Of a stretch of DNA of 64,000 bases, positions 24,094 through 35,443 are shown one piece after another; position 1 is the stretch's first letter; every line of letters begins with the position of its first letter. This stretch comes from Dugong dugon (lineage: Eukaryota > Chordata > Mammalia > Sirenia > Dugongidae). The notes under the pieces are model-generated. The model saw nothing but the letters and a program-made list of their open reading frames with translations, was not told where the DNA came from and did not search any database. Location of the stretch: contig CM057462.1 in assembly GCA_030035585.1 (NCBI GenBank), positions 111,905,234-111,969,233 on the forward strand, given 5' to 3'. The translations under genes and the position numbers were made by a program.

Positions 24094-24631
24094 GGGCACT
24101 ATGATTTTATCATCACTGTCCATCTTTAATATGCATTTCCCACATCATTAAGAACTAGTATTATCAAAGGGGATATTAAATTTCTATGTAGCTTAAAAAT
24201 CATTACATTAGGGCAAATTATCAGGAAAATATAACTTTTTACAGTATTCAATTAAAACAAGCATAATAGGTTTTGCTGTTAATACAAAGTAAAATGAAAA
24301 CTGGAAATGAAGGATAGAGGTAATAACGAATTTTCGAGATGTACTTTTGTGTGTGTGATTATATGTAATTGGTTTGTATATATATGCAATTGTGTATAGG
24401 TATATTAAATTACTTTTGACATTCCAAAATCATCCAAATGGCTTATCTGTTATGGGATAAGAGTGACAAGTCTAACAACATAATAAAGGATAGAATACAT
24501 GCATCAAATATGACCTTGAAATTTAAATTTTACAAACACATTATTTGATGAAAGTTCTTTCTTTTTTAATATAAAATAAGAAACTGGCTCAAAAACTTCA
24601 TATAACTGTGGGGATTAAAATATGTATGTTT
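24094..24631. other. Unassigned AT-rich sequence
   Basis: Nothing recognised. Confidence 0.45.
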
Positions 24632-26045
24632 GGGGATGCTGGGCCAAGATGGTGGAATAGTCAGATGCTTCCTGTGGTCGCTCTAACAGCAAAGACCCCC
24701 CCCCCCGCCCACCAAAAAGAAAAAAACAAAAAAACAAGTGAATCAATTATATATGACAATCTAGGAGCCCTGAACATAAAAGATAAAGTTGAGGAGTCCT
24801 ACTGAGTGGCAGGGGGAGGGAAAGACAGTTCAGAAGGAGCAAGGATTTGCTAGACCTGACCTGGCCAGCACCCTGAAGGCTGGATTGGCTGGCACACAAG
24901 GGTTGAGGCAAGCAGCAGTGCTTGGGATGTGTTTTCCACATCAGGAGAAACCAAGTGGGTGGAGAGTCTGCACAAGCCTCTGGAGCCAGGAGGAAGTGGC
25001 GCTAGATCTGAGAAAGTTAAATGTAAGCATCCAACCTACCTCTGGGAAGTGTCTTTGTCCCCTTCTTCCACCCCTCCCTGCTCTGCTCCAGTCCTGGTCC
25101 AGCTTCAGCAATTGCTGCGCCCCCTGGACCTGGGTGGGAAGTGGGACCCATCACGCATGCCCAAGTCAGTCTCCTGGCTTTGGAGTGGGGACAAATAAAC
25201 AAATAAATACCAAGAAAAAATAATCTGCCAGCTACTCTAGGCCTGAGCCTCAGGGCATGCACTACCCCCTTGCCTAGGCGCAGGCATAAGGGGTCCGTGG
25301 ACTTTGAATGCCTTTAACACCTGCTTAGAACTATGTGGGCTCATTTCAACAGCTTAGACCCTCATTAGCATAGTACTGTACTGTACATACCTGAAACCTA
25401 TTTCAACTACAGCAGCTGAGGGGCAGTGGCAGATTCATGACATTTAACATTACTCTGCCCATTAAACAGGGTCCTCACCTCCCCATATCAGGGTGTCTGA
25501 GTACTGGTGGCTCCACCTGCTCCACCAAGCCACCCATGACAGGGGTCTTTGAATAAGTGGTGCCTCCTTGTCCTTACAGCCAACAGCATAGGGTGCCCAA
25601 AGTCTGACTGCAAAACCTACTCAACTACATGCTGTAGGGAACAGGGACACGCCTTCCACCTAGCCACTTAGGCTCAGCTATCAGCCCTCTATGCTGCTCA
25701 GCGCATAACCCCCTACTGCAGCCAGATACCTGTGCCTGCTCCAATAACCTCTACATACCCTGCCCTTCTAGGACTGTAGGTGACAGCCTGCACCACACAC
25801 TTGGTGACTGACAACCTGGACACCTGAGCTGAATCCACACAAGAAAAGTAAACAGACTACTGGGCTGATACACATAGTAGTAGCTCTAACCACCTGGGGA
25901 CAGGATGTAAGAGCTTCAAAGACACCAAATATCAAAGTAACTCACAAGACCTGCCTATTTGGGCATATTAAAATAAAACAAAAAAAAAAGAAGAAGCTAG
26001 GACACGATAAGTAAACATAAAACAAATAAATATAATAACTTACTG
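24632..26045 (+). promoter_or_regulatory. L1 5' UTR with YY1-like site
   Basis: The element opens with 'ggggatgctgggccaagatg'. CCAAGATGG at 24,644-24,652 matches the YY1 core that many mammalian L1s carry near their start, where it helps position initiation. The region is richer in G+C than its flanks. Frames within it (e.g. 24,789-25,223) have no recognisable product. Promoter activity is inferred. Confidence 0.75.
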
Positions 26046-27066
26046 ATGGCTTGGAGACAACAGTCAATATCAAATCAAAAAAAGGGGCAGACCATGATGG
26101 TTTCAGCAAGTCACCAGAACAAAGAGCCAGGAAACCATCTGGAGGAAGAGAAGGTCTTGGAATTACCAGAGGTAGAATTCAAAAGATTAATATACAGTGT
26201 TCTTCAAGAGATCAGGAAGGAGATCAAGTAAAACGTAGACTAAGCCAAGGAACATACAGTCAAAGCAATAGGGGAATTTAGGAAAGCTATTCAAGAGCAA
26301 AATAACAAATTTAACAGGCTGCTAGAATCCATAGTCAGACAGCAAATAGAAATAAAAAATATTAACAATAAAATTTCAGAATTAGATAACTCAATAGTAA
26401 GTCATAGGAGCAAACTGAGACAATGGAAATCAGAATTAGTAAGATTGAAGATAAAGCACCTGACACCAATATATTTGAGGACAAATCAGATAAAAGAATT
26501 TTTTAAAATGAAGAAACCCTAAGAATTATGTGGGACTCTATCAAGAGGAACAACCTATGAGTGACTGAAGTACCAGAACCTGTGGGGTGGGGGGAATAAC
26601 AGAAAATACAGAGAGAATTGTTGAAGGTTTGCAGAAAACTTCCCTGATATCGTGCAAGACAAGAAGATATCTATCCAAGAAGCTCATCAAACTCCACACA
26701 GGGTAGATCCTAAAAGAAAATCATCAGGACATATTATAGTCAAACTTGCCAAAATCAAACACAAAGAGAGAATTTTAAGAGAAGCTAGGGATAAAAGAAA
26801 AGTCACCTACAAAGGAGAGTCAATAAAACTAAGCTCTGATTACTCAGCAGAAGCCATGCAGGCAAGAAGGCAATGGGATGACATATACAAAGCCTTGAAG
26901 GAAGAAAAACTGCCAGCCAAGAATCGTATAGCCAGCAAAACTGTCTCTCAAATACGATGGTGAAATTAGAGCATTTCCAGATAAACAGAAGTTAAAGGAA
27001 TTTGTAAAAACCAAACCAAAATTACATGAAATACTAAAGGGAGTCCTCTGGTTAGAGAATCAATCA
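26046..27066 (+). pseudogene. L1 ORF1 (ORF1p), disrupted
   Basis: ORF1p is the RNA-binding chaperone of the L1 ribonucleoprotein. The ATG at 26,046 opens a 61-codon frame (MAWRQQSISNQKK...) that ends in TAA at 26,229. A later open block (26,652-26,963) encodes the RRM and C-terminal region, with HIIVKLAKIKHKERILREAR and the ARRQWDDIYKALKEEKLP block typical of L1 ORF1p. A frameshift near 26,940 separates it from the last segment (EGEIRAFPDKQK-like order) ending about 27,066. The middle, coiled-coil part is broken by several stops. The gene is a relic. Confidence 0.88.
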
Positions 27067-28427
27067 TATCAGATGACAACTCAAGACTAGAACACAGGCC
27101 AGAACAACCATACATCAAACCAGATAGGGAAGTCACAAAAATAAGTCAAAGCTAAAACACTGAAAATAGGGAAAAAGGCGTCAATATGTAAAAGGTGACA
27201 ACGTTAAAACAAAAAAGAGGGACTAAATAGTTTAGTCATAGAACTTTCATACGGAGAAGTTAAGCAATATCAGAAAATAAAAGATTGGTTTAAACTTAGA
27301 AAAACAGAGTTGTATTTTAAGGTAACCACAAAAGAAAAACAATCCTACACATCAAAATAAAAAGGAAAAAAAAAAGACTCAACAAATAAAACAATAAAAA
27401 AGATGAAATGAAATACATACACAAAAATGACTCAGCACAGAAAATTAAGTGGAACAAAGAAACTGTCAGCAACACATACAAAAAAAAAAAATCAAAATGA
27501 CAGCACTAAACTCATACCTATCAACAATTTCTTTAAATGTAAATTGACTAAATGCAACAATAAAGAGACAGAGAGCGGCAGAATAGATTAAAAAAAACAC
27601 AATTTGTCTACATGCTGCCTACAAGAGACACACCTTGACTCAAAGACACAAACTAAAACTCAAAGGATGGAAAAAAATATATATCAAGTAAACAATGTTT
27701 AAAAAAGAGCAGGAGTGGCAATATTAACCTCTGACAAAGTAGACTTTAAAGCAAAATCCACCACAAAGGATAAGGAAGGACACCAAATATGATTAAAGGG
27801 TCAATACACCAAGGGGATATAACCATAATAAATATTTATACACCCAATGACAGGGCTCCAAATACATAAAACAAACCCTAACAGCATTGAAAAGAGAAAT
27901 AGACAGCTCTACAATAGTAGTAGGATATTTTAACACACCACTTTCAGTGAAAGCTAGAACATCTAGAAAGAAGCTCAACAAAGACACAGAAGATCTAAAG
28001 GCCACAATCAACCAACTTGATCTCACAGACATACACAGAACACTCCACCCAACAGCAGTCAAGTATACTTTCTTTTCAATGCACATGGAACACTCTCAGA
28101 ACAGACCACATATAACGCTACAAAGCAGGACTTAACAGAATCCAAAACATCAAAATATTGCAAAGCAGCTTTTCTGACCATAAAGCCATAAAAGTAGAAA
28201 TCAATAACAGAAAAAGCAAGGAAAAAAAAATCATATACATGGAAACTGAACAACACTTTGCCCTAAAACTCTTGGTTCTGGAAGAAATCATAGACAGAAT
28301 AAAGAAATTCATAGAATCAAATGAGAATGAAAACACATCCTACAAGAACCTCTGGGACACAGCAAAAGCAGTGCTCAGAGGTCAATTTATAGCAATAAAT
28401 ACACTCATCCAAAAAGAAGAAAGGCCC

Positions 28428-28962
28428 CCAGACACCCTTTTAGCTCAGTAGTGAAGTTACCTCCGAGGTTCACTGTTCAGCCTGGGAGTGGACAGCCAAA
28501 TGAGACTAACGAGGTACAGGAGTCCAGTGACAAGGGCCAGGAAGCAGAAGGGGACAAGGAAGCTTGTGATAGGGAACCCAAGGTTGAGTAAGGATGTTGT
28601 TGATGTGTTGTGAGATTGTTAACCATTGTCATAGGGCACGTTTGTAGTAACTGTTAAATGAGAAACTATTTTGTTCTGTAAGCTTTCATCTTAAGTGAGA
28701 ATAACAGCACAGTTCGAAGAATGTAGTCAATGTCACAGAACTGTGAATGTAGAAAATTTTGAAATGGTGTATCTTTGGCTATGTGTATTTTCACCAAAAA
28801 AAAAAAAAAAGGTTGAGAAGTTAGAGGGTTGATATGTTGTGGGGTTGTTAATCAATGTCATAAAACAACATGTATACTTCTGTTTCATGAGAAACTATTT
28901 GTTCTGTAAGCCTTCACCTCAAGTACAATAAAAATAAATAAATAAATAAATAAAAAGGGGGA
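28428..28962 (+). mobile_element. Nested insert of three L1 3' termini inside ORF2
   Basis: The insert lies between AAAAAGAAGAAAGGCCC (28,411-28,427) and AAAAAGAAGAAAGGTCC (28,963-28,979), a 17-bp duplication with one mismatch. Inside are an L1 3' UTR end (28,428 to about 28,705), a different L1 terminus (about 28,706-28,810) ending 'tattttcaccaaaa' with a 15-A run, and a second copy of the first type (28,811-28,962) ending 'aagtacaataaaaat' plus a TAAA repeat. All three are in the same orientation. Confidence 0.82.
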
Positions 28963-29417
28963 AAAAAGAAGAAAGGTCCAAAATCAAAACATTAACCCTA
29001 GAACTTGAACAAATAGAAAGAGAGCAACAAAAGACGCCCTTGGACACCAGAAGAAAGCAAATAATAAAAATTAGAGCATAATTAAATGAAATAGAGAATA
29101 TAAAAATAACTGAAAGAGTTAATAAGACCAAAAGCAAGTTCTATGAAAAGATCAACAAAATTGATAAACCATTGGCCAAACTGACAAATGAAAAATGGGA
29201 GAGGAAGCAAATAACCTAAATAAGAAATGAGATTGGCGATATCACAACAGATCCAATTGAAATTAAAAGAATTAGAATACTATTAAAAAGCGTACTTCAA
29301 CAAATTTGAAAATCTAGAGGAAATGGACAAATTCCTAGAAACTCAGTACCTACATAAATTAACACTAACCGAGGTAGAAAAACTAAGTAAACTTATGACA
29401 AAAGAAGAGATTGAAGA

Positions 29418-29420
<3 letters not shown>

Positions 29421-29452
<32 letters not shown>
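29421..29452 (+). repeat. (AAT)n microsatellite inside L1 ORF2
   Basis: About ten perfect AAT units lie where ORF2 normally encodes the end of the EEIEEVIKNLP-type motif. The frame stays open through them as an isoleucine run but loses the conserved residues. Confidence 0.95.
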
Positions 29453-29453
<1 letters not shown>

Positions 29454-31940
29454 CCAACGAAAAAACACCTTTGCCCTGATGGCTTCACTGGAGAATTCCA
29501 CCAAACATTCAGAGAAGAGATAACACTAGTACTACTAAAAGTATTTCAGAGCATACAAAATGATGGAATACTCCCAAACACATTCTATGAAGCCAGCATA
29601 ACCCTGGTACCAAAACCAGGTAAAGACACCACAAAATAAGAAAATTATGCACCAATATCCCTCATGAACATAGATGCAAAAATTCTCAACAAAATTCTTG
29701 CCAATAGAATTCAACAACATATCAAAAAAATAGTTCACCATAATCAAGTGGGATTTATACCAGGTATGCAGGATGGTTTGACATTAGAAAAACAATCAGT
29801 GTAATCCATCACATTAATAAAACAAAAGAAAGAACCACATGATATTAGCAATTGATGCAGAAAAGGCATTCGACAAAGTCCAATACCCATTCATGATAAA
29901 AACCCTCAGCAAAATAGGAATAGAAGGGAAATTCTTCAACATAATAAAGGGTATTTATACAAAACCAACAGCCAACATCATCCTAAATGGAAAGAGAGTG
30001 AAAGCATTCCCCTTGAGAATGGGAACCAGACAAGAACACGCTTTACCACCACTTTTATTCAGCATTGTGCTAGAGGTTCTAGCCAGAGCAATTAGGCTAG
30101 AAACAGAAATAAAGGGCATCCAAATTGGTAAGGGAGAAGTTAAAGTATCTCTATTTGCAGATTTTATGATCTTATACACAGAAAACCCCAAAGAATCCAG
30201 AAGAAAACTACTGGAACTAATAGAAGATTTCAGCAAAGTATCAGGATACAAGATAAACATACAAAAATCAGTTGTATTCCTCTACACCAACAAACGAACC
30301 TCCAAGAGGAAATCACCAAATCAATACCACTTACAATAGGCCCCAAGAAGATAAAATGCTTAGGAATAAATCTAACCAGAGACATAAAAGACCTATACAA
30401 TGAAAAATACAAGACACTTCTGCAAGAAAACAAGGGACCTGAATAAGTGGAAAAACATACCTTTCTCATGGATAGGAAAACACAACATTGTGAAAATATC
30501 CATTCTACCCAAAGCAATCTACAGACACAATGCAATCCCAATCCTAACTCCAACAACATTTTCTAACGAGATAGAGAAACAAATTACCAACTTCATATGG
30601 AAAGCAAAGAGACCCTGGATAAGTAAAGCATTACTGAAGAAGAACAAAGTGAGAGACCTCACACTACCTGATTTTAGAAACTATTATACCTCCATGGTAG
30701 TCAAAAAGAGACTGGTACTGCTACAACAACAGATACATAGACCAATGGAGCAGAAGTGAGAATCCAAACGTAAATTCACCCACGTATGAGCAGCTCACAT
30801 TCAACAAAGTCCCAAAGTCTGTTAAGTAGGGGAAAAGAGAGTCTCTTTAACAAATGTGCTGGCACATCTGGATGTCCATCTGCAAAAAAATGAAACAAAG
30901 CCATATCTCACACTGTGTACAAAAATTAACTCAAAATGGATCAAAGACCGAAGTATAAAAATGATAAAGATCATGGAAGAAAAAATAAGGACAACACTAG
31001 GAGCCTTAATGCATGGCACAAACAGAATGCAAAACACAACTAACAATGCACAAATGCAAGAAGAGAAACTAGATAACTGGGAGCTCCTGAAAATTAAACA
31101 CTTATGTTCATCAAAGACTTCACCAAAAGATTAAAAAGACAACCTACAGACTGGGAAAAAATTTCTGGTTATGACATATCCCACCAGGGTCTTTAAAATT
31201 TACAAGACTCTACAAAACTTCAACAATAAAAAGACAAATAACCCAATTAAAAATGTGGCAAAAGATATGAACAGACACTTCACTAAGGAAGACATTCAAG
31301 TAGTTAACAGATACATGAAGAAATGCTCACGATCATTAGCCATTAGAGAAATGAAAATCAAAACGACAATGAGACACCATCTCACTCCAACAAGGCTAGC
31401 ACTAATCCAAAAAACACAGAGTAATAAATGTTAGAGAGATTGTGGAGAGACTGGAACATTTATGCACTGCTGGTGGGAATGTAAAATGATAACATCCACT
31501 TTGGAAATCAATTTGGCGCTTCCTTAAAAAGCTAGAAATAGAAGTACCATACGATCCATCAATACCACTCCTTGGACTATATCCTAGAGAAACATTAGCC
31601 ATCACACGAATAGCTACATGCACACCCATGTTCATTGCAGCACTGCTCACAATAGCAAAAAGATGGAAACAACCTAGGTGCCCATCAACGGAAGAATGGA
31701 TAAACAAATCATGGTACATACACACAATGGAACACTAGGCAACAGTAAAGAACTATGATCAATCCGCGAAACATCTCACAACATGGAGGAATCTGGAAGG
31801 CATTATGCTGAGTGAAATTAATCAGTTGCAAAAGGACAAATATTGTATGAGATGGCTATTATAAGAACTCAAGAAAAGGTTTAAACACAGAAGAAAATTT
31901 ACTTTGATGGTTACGAGGATGGGGAGGGAGGGAGAGGGGA

Positions 31941-32857
31941 ATTCACTAACTGGATAGTAGAAAAGAATCATCTTAGGTGAAGGGACGGACAACACACAAT
32001 ACAGGGGAAGTCAGCACAGCTGGAGTAAACCAAAAGCTAAGAAGTTTCCTGAACACAACCAAATACTTGGAGGGACAGAGTAGCAGAGGCTGGGTTCTGG
32101 GTACTATGTTTTCAGCGTACATCTGAGTTAATCGGCATAACAAAATTTATTAAGAAAATATCCTGCATCCCACTTTGGTGAGTGATATCTAGGGTCTTAA
32201 ACGCTTGTGAGCGGCCATCTACGATGCATCAATTGGTCCCAACCAACCTGGAGCAAAGGAGAATGAAGAACACCAAAGACACACAGAAATTATTAGCCCA
32301 AGAGACAGAAGGGCCACATAAACCAGAGGCTCCATCAGCCTTAGACAAGAAGAATTCGGTGGTGCCCAGCTAGCACTAATGACCACCTTGACAGGGAACA
32401 CAACAGAGAGTCCCTGATGGAGCAGGAGAAAAGTGTGGTGCAGAACTCAAATTCATGTAAAAAGACCAGACTTAATGGTCTGACTGAGACTGGAGTAACG
32501 TTGAAGCCATGGCCCCCAGATGCTCTGTTAACTCAGAACTAAATCCACTCTTGAAGCCCACTTTTAGACAATGATTAGACTGGACTGTACAACTTAAAAC
32601 AATACTCAGAAGAGTGTACTTCTTAGTTCAAGCAGATACACTAGACTAAATGGGCAGCTCCTGTCTGGAGGCAGGATAAGAACGCAGGAAGGGACAGGAA
32701 CTGGTTGGATGGACATGGGAGACCCAGGGTGGAAAGGGGGAGTGTGCTGTCACATTATAGGGATTGCAACTAGTGTCACATAACAATACGTGTATAAATT
32801 TTTGTATGAGAAATTAACTTGAGCTGTAAATTTTCACCTAAAGCACAATAAAAAATA
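31941..32857 (+). other. L1 3' UTR with poly-A signal
   Basis: The sequence from the G-rich 'ggggagggagggagagggg' block onward has no coding order. It matches the antisense tails at 3.3-3.9 and 56.8-57.8 kb. The poly-A signal AATAAA is at 32,847-32,852. G-rich tracts in this region are typical of L1 3' UTRs. Confidence 0.85.
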
Positions 32858-32905
32858 TATTTACATATATTTGTTAAATTTAGTAAGAACTATATTATAT
32901 AAAGT

Positions 32906-33114
32906 AGTTCCTAGGTGGTGTAAACACTTAACCACTCAGCTACTAAATGAAACGTTGGTGTTTTGAATACACCTAGAAGTGTCTCAGAAGAAAGGCCTGG
33001 CAATCTGCTTCCAAAAGGTCACAGCCTTGAAAACCCTATAGAGGTCACCACAAGTGGGAATCAACTCTATGAAAATTGTTTTTTTTTTGTTGTTGTTGTT
33101 TGTTTGTTCTGGTT
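32906..33114 (+). mobile_element. AfroSINE (long-body type), sense, with duplication
   Basis: Head 'tcctaggtggtgtaaacact', body 'agaagaaaggcctggcaat' and 'cttgaaaaccctatagagg', tail 'gaatcaactctatgaaaatt' followed by T/TTG repeats. TATATTATATAAAGT (32,891-32,905) and TATATTATATAAAAGT (33,115-33,130) flank it. Confidence 0.92.
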
Positions 33115-33130
33115 TATATTATATAAAAGT

Positions 33131-34784
33131 GTTTTAACAAAGGGTTAAGATTGTACCTGATGGATAATCACAATTGAGTTTGCCTTTGTAGCAAAATGTG
33201 AATTGAGGAAGATCAATTTGTAAAGAGATAAGCCTTTAATGGATTAAAAATAGTACACTAACTTCATATACTTAAGGGATTGCCTGAAAGTAAATAAACA
33301 GAATGGACACGGTTACCTGTATATATCTTCTTCCCTAGACTTTTCTGAGACTTAACCATCAAGGCTATTTAAGTGCTTAAAAAATTGCTTGGTACTGCAT
33401 TTTGCAAGGCTGAGTTTGGATTACTGATTATTTTCATCTTCCATTTGCTAGTTCAGGGTTATGCTGTACCTCCTACCCACAAAACATAGAAGCTGTTTTC
33501 TTAGGTGTAAGCAGGCAGTAAGATTAATTCTATTAAAGAAAAATAATTGTAATACAAGTATGTTAATTTGCTTGCAAGGTATGTCTAACTTTTTACATAT
33601 GCAACTATTTTTAATAAAAAGATACAAAATATTTTACAGATTCCAAAAGGCATGCACGCTCATTTCTTAACTAATAAGACACTACCATGAAAACAAATAG
33701 TTTAAAAAAATATATGAATCAATTCTTCTAGCCCAGAAACTTGATTTGTCATATTTCACATAAAAGTAACTGCCCTCAAGGCCCTCTCACCCTCCTCCCC
33801 AAGGGGCATATCAGTTTTCTAATATGTCTGTGTAATTTACCAAGAACTGTAATAATAAGTATTATCCACAAAACAAAACAAAAAAATCATGTATACGTTT
33901 GGTCACATTTAAGTTATTCATTCTGCAGTTTACATGGTTAGACGGCTTGTAAAAAATAGTTAACATAAATTGTCATTTGTAATTAAGTAGGAGAACATGA
34001 ATTCAAGAAAACTTCAAACTCACTTTACAGTATCAACATCGCCAAAATAATGATGAAGAGGAAGTCTTTCACAGCCAGACATTGTCCCATCAATCAGTTT
34101 GCAGTCAGGAGAAAAATTGACTTTGTCATGATATGGTTCTTAAAGAAAAAGTAATAAATTCTGTGCAAACGGCAAGCCTGCAGTGTGGCTAATTTATTCA
34201 TATCCACCCTAGAAAAATAATTCAGTCATGCTTTCTTTCCTGGTGCTTCATTACAGTGTAGCGCATGTCCCTCCTCCACCCCTTTTTTTGGGAGCCATCA
34301 GTAAGTGAATGCTTATTAAAATAAATTAGCTGCAAAACTTTTAACTCTATCTCAAAGAAAAACAAATCCACTTTTCTAGTGGAAGCAACATTGATTAAAT
34401 AAACCCAGTTCCATGCAGAGCAGATTAATTCCTTTAGCCACAGTTTCCAACCTTAAATGGTGTTGTATCTTTATTAGTTTGAACAGTGTGTAATAAGCTG
34501 TAAATTTATAATTGGTATTAACCTTTTTTAGTGTGTCTTTCTTCATCTCTTGTGGCTGACATTCTTGATAAAAGCAAATCAGGATAGAGAGGTGTGAATG
34601 CTAGGAAACGTTTATATTTGGTGTTTTAGTAATGTATATAATATATATGTTTATTTAACAAAATCCTTTCTTACACAATCTATATTTATTAACCTTACTA
34701 CAAAAGTTTCAGATATTTGTAAGACTCCCTATTATGGACATATCTGAATCAAACTTTATCAAAAAATCCAATAGGTAATAGTAC
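33131..34784. other. Low-repeat region with possible conserved DNA
   Basis: I recognise no interspersed repeat here, unlike most of the window. It contains the candidate exon at 34,024-34,138. Between about 34,190 and 34,540 there are several ATTA/TAAT-containing words ('gattaattcctttagcc', 'aaattagctgcaaaac'), as often seen in developmental non-coding elements. Conservation cannot be judged from one sequence. Confidence 0.4.
34024..34138 (-). CDS. Candidate internal coding exon, unknown gene
   Basis: On the minus strand a pyrimidine-rich stretch ('attactttttctttaag') ends in AG just before 34,138. A good donor (AAA|GTGAGT) follows 34,024. The 115 bp between are open in one frame for 37 whole codons. 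The peptide begins PYHDKVNFSPDCKLIDG, contains two cysteines ten residues apart, and ends HHYFGDVDTV. The other two frames contain stops. Splice phase would be 1 at the 5' edge and 2 at the 3' edge. The FSPD-KLI pattern faintly recalls a WD-repeat strand, but I do not recognise the protein. It could be a chance frame. Confidence 0.4.
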
Positions 34785-35007
34785 AGAAACCAAAACCAAA
34801 TCAAATCAGTTGTCACTGAGTTAATTCTGACTTATGGGGACGCTGTGTGTGCAGAGTAGAATTGCTTTCTATAGGGTTTTTAAGGCTGTAACCCTTTGGA
34901 AGCAGATCACCAGGCCTTTTTTCCAAGGTTCCTCTGGGATGGTTTGAACATTAACCTTTTGGTCAGTAGTCGAACACATAACCATTTACACCACCCAGGG
35001 ACTCCCT
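34785..35007 (-). mobile_element. AfroSINE (long-body type), antisense
   Basis: Antisense order: tail 'cagttgtcactgagttaatt', body 'tatagggtttttaaggctg', 'ccctttggaagcagatcacc', and head ending 'ttacaccacccagggactcc'. The flanks TAATAGTAC (34,776-34,784) and TAATACTAC (35,008-35,016) are a 9-bp duplication with one mismatch. Confidence 0.88.
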
Positions 35008-35243
35008 TAATACTACTTAAATTGGACAAAAGGATAGAGATATCTTTCTTTGGAAACTTTATGTTGTTTACTTGTTCATATTGATTGCATCAATATCCAT
35101 CAGAAAATATATAAAATTTTCTCATAATTTTAGAAGAGCGTTGTGGTAGATTATTTGTATTTATGGCTGCCCTCAATCCCTCCTATACATGCATGCCACC
35201 GTTTCCACCCTTTGAATTTGGATTTGCCTGTGACTTGCATGAG

Positions 35244-35434
35244 GAGCCCTGGTGGTGCAGTGGTTAAGGGTTCCACTGCTAAGCAAAATGTTGGCAGTTA
35301 GAACCCACCAGCTGCTCCATGAGGAAAAGATGTGGCAGTCTGCTTCTATAAAAATATCAGCCTCAGAAACACTCTGGGGCAGTTCTATTCTGTAATATAG
35401 GATCACTAAGAGTTGGAATCAACTTGATGACAAG
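35244..35434 (+). mobile_element. AfroSINE, sense
   Basis: The tRNA-like head 'agccctggtggtgcagtgg' carries an A-box-like TGGTGCAGTGG. It is followed by a B-box-like 'ggcagttagaaccc' and the tail 'gagttggaatcaacttgatg'. The flanks TTGCATGAG and TTTGATGAG (35,235-35,243 and 35,435-35,443) are a probable decayed duplication. Confidence 0.88.
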
Positions 35435-35443
35435 TTTGATGAG

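Larger units (their letters stand above)
27497..31940 (+). pseudogene. L1 ORF2 (endonuclease/reverse transcriptase), disrupted
   Basis: ORF2p carries an APE-type endonuclease, a reverse transcriptase and a Cys-rich C-terminus. The start ATGACAGCACTAAACTCAT at 27,497 gives MTALNSYLSTISLNVN and then a stop. Recognisable blocks are an endonuclease end with [13 protein letters not shown] (about 28,165), a thumb-side LTLELEQIERE region (about 28,990), and the RT block 29,839-30,339 with [13 protein letters not shown] and a damaged FADD motif. The C-terminal stretches are 30,400-30,759 and 30,856-31,434. Frames are broken throughout. A 0.53-kb insert (28,428-28,962) and an AAT array (29,421-29,452) interrupt it. 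Confidence 0.9.
24632..32857 (+). mobile_element. Near full-length L1 retrotransposon, inactivated
   Basis: All L1 parts are present in order: 5' UTR (24,632-26,045), ORF1 (from 26,046), inter-ORF spacer, ORF2 (from 27,497), and a 3' UTR ending with AATAAA at 32,847-32,852. Both ORFs carry many stops and frameshifts, so it cannot move itself. The span is about 8.2 kb, of which about 0.55 kb is a nested insertion. Possible decayed flanks are ATGTATGTTTG near 24,631 and ACATATATTTG near 32,872, a weak match. L1 was autonomous in life: ORF1p binds RNA, and ORF2p cuts DNA and reverse transcribes. Confidence 0.93.

Noticed and set aside
24789-25262. Overlapping frames up to 144 codons, both strands
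   Set aside because: They lie in the G+C-richer L1 5' UTR. They match no known L1 product and overlap each other in several frames.
33774-33860. Possible short minus-strand exon with AG and GTGAGA edges
   Set aside because: Only about 56 bp are open, the acceptor has a weak pyrimidine tract, and the peptide is unremarkable. It is weaker than the 34,024 candidate.
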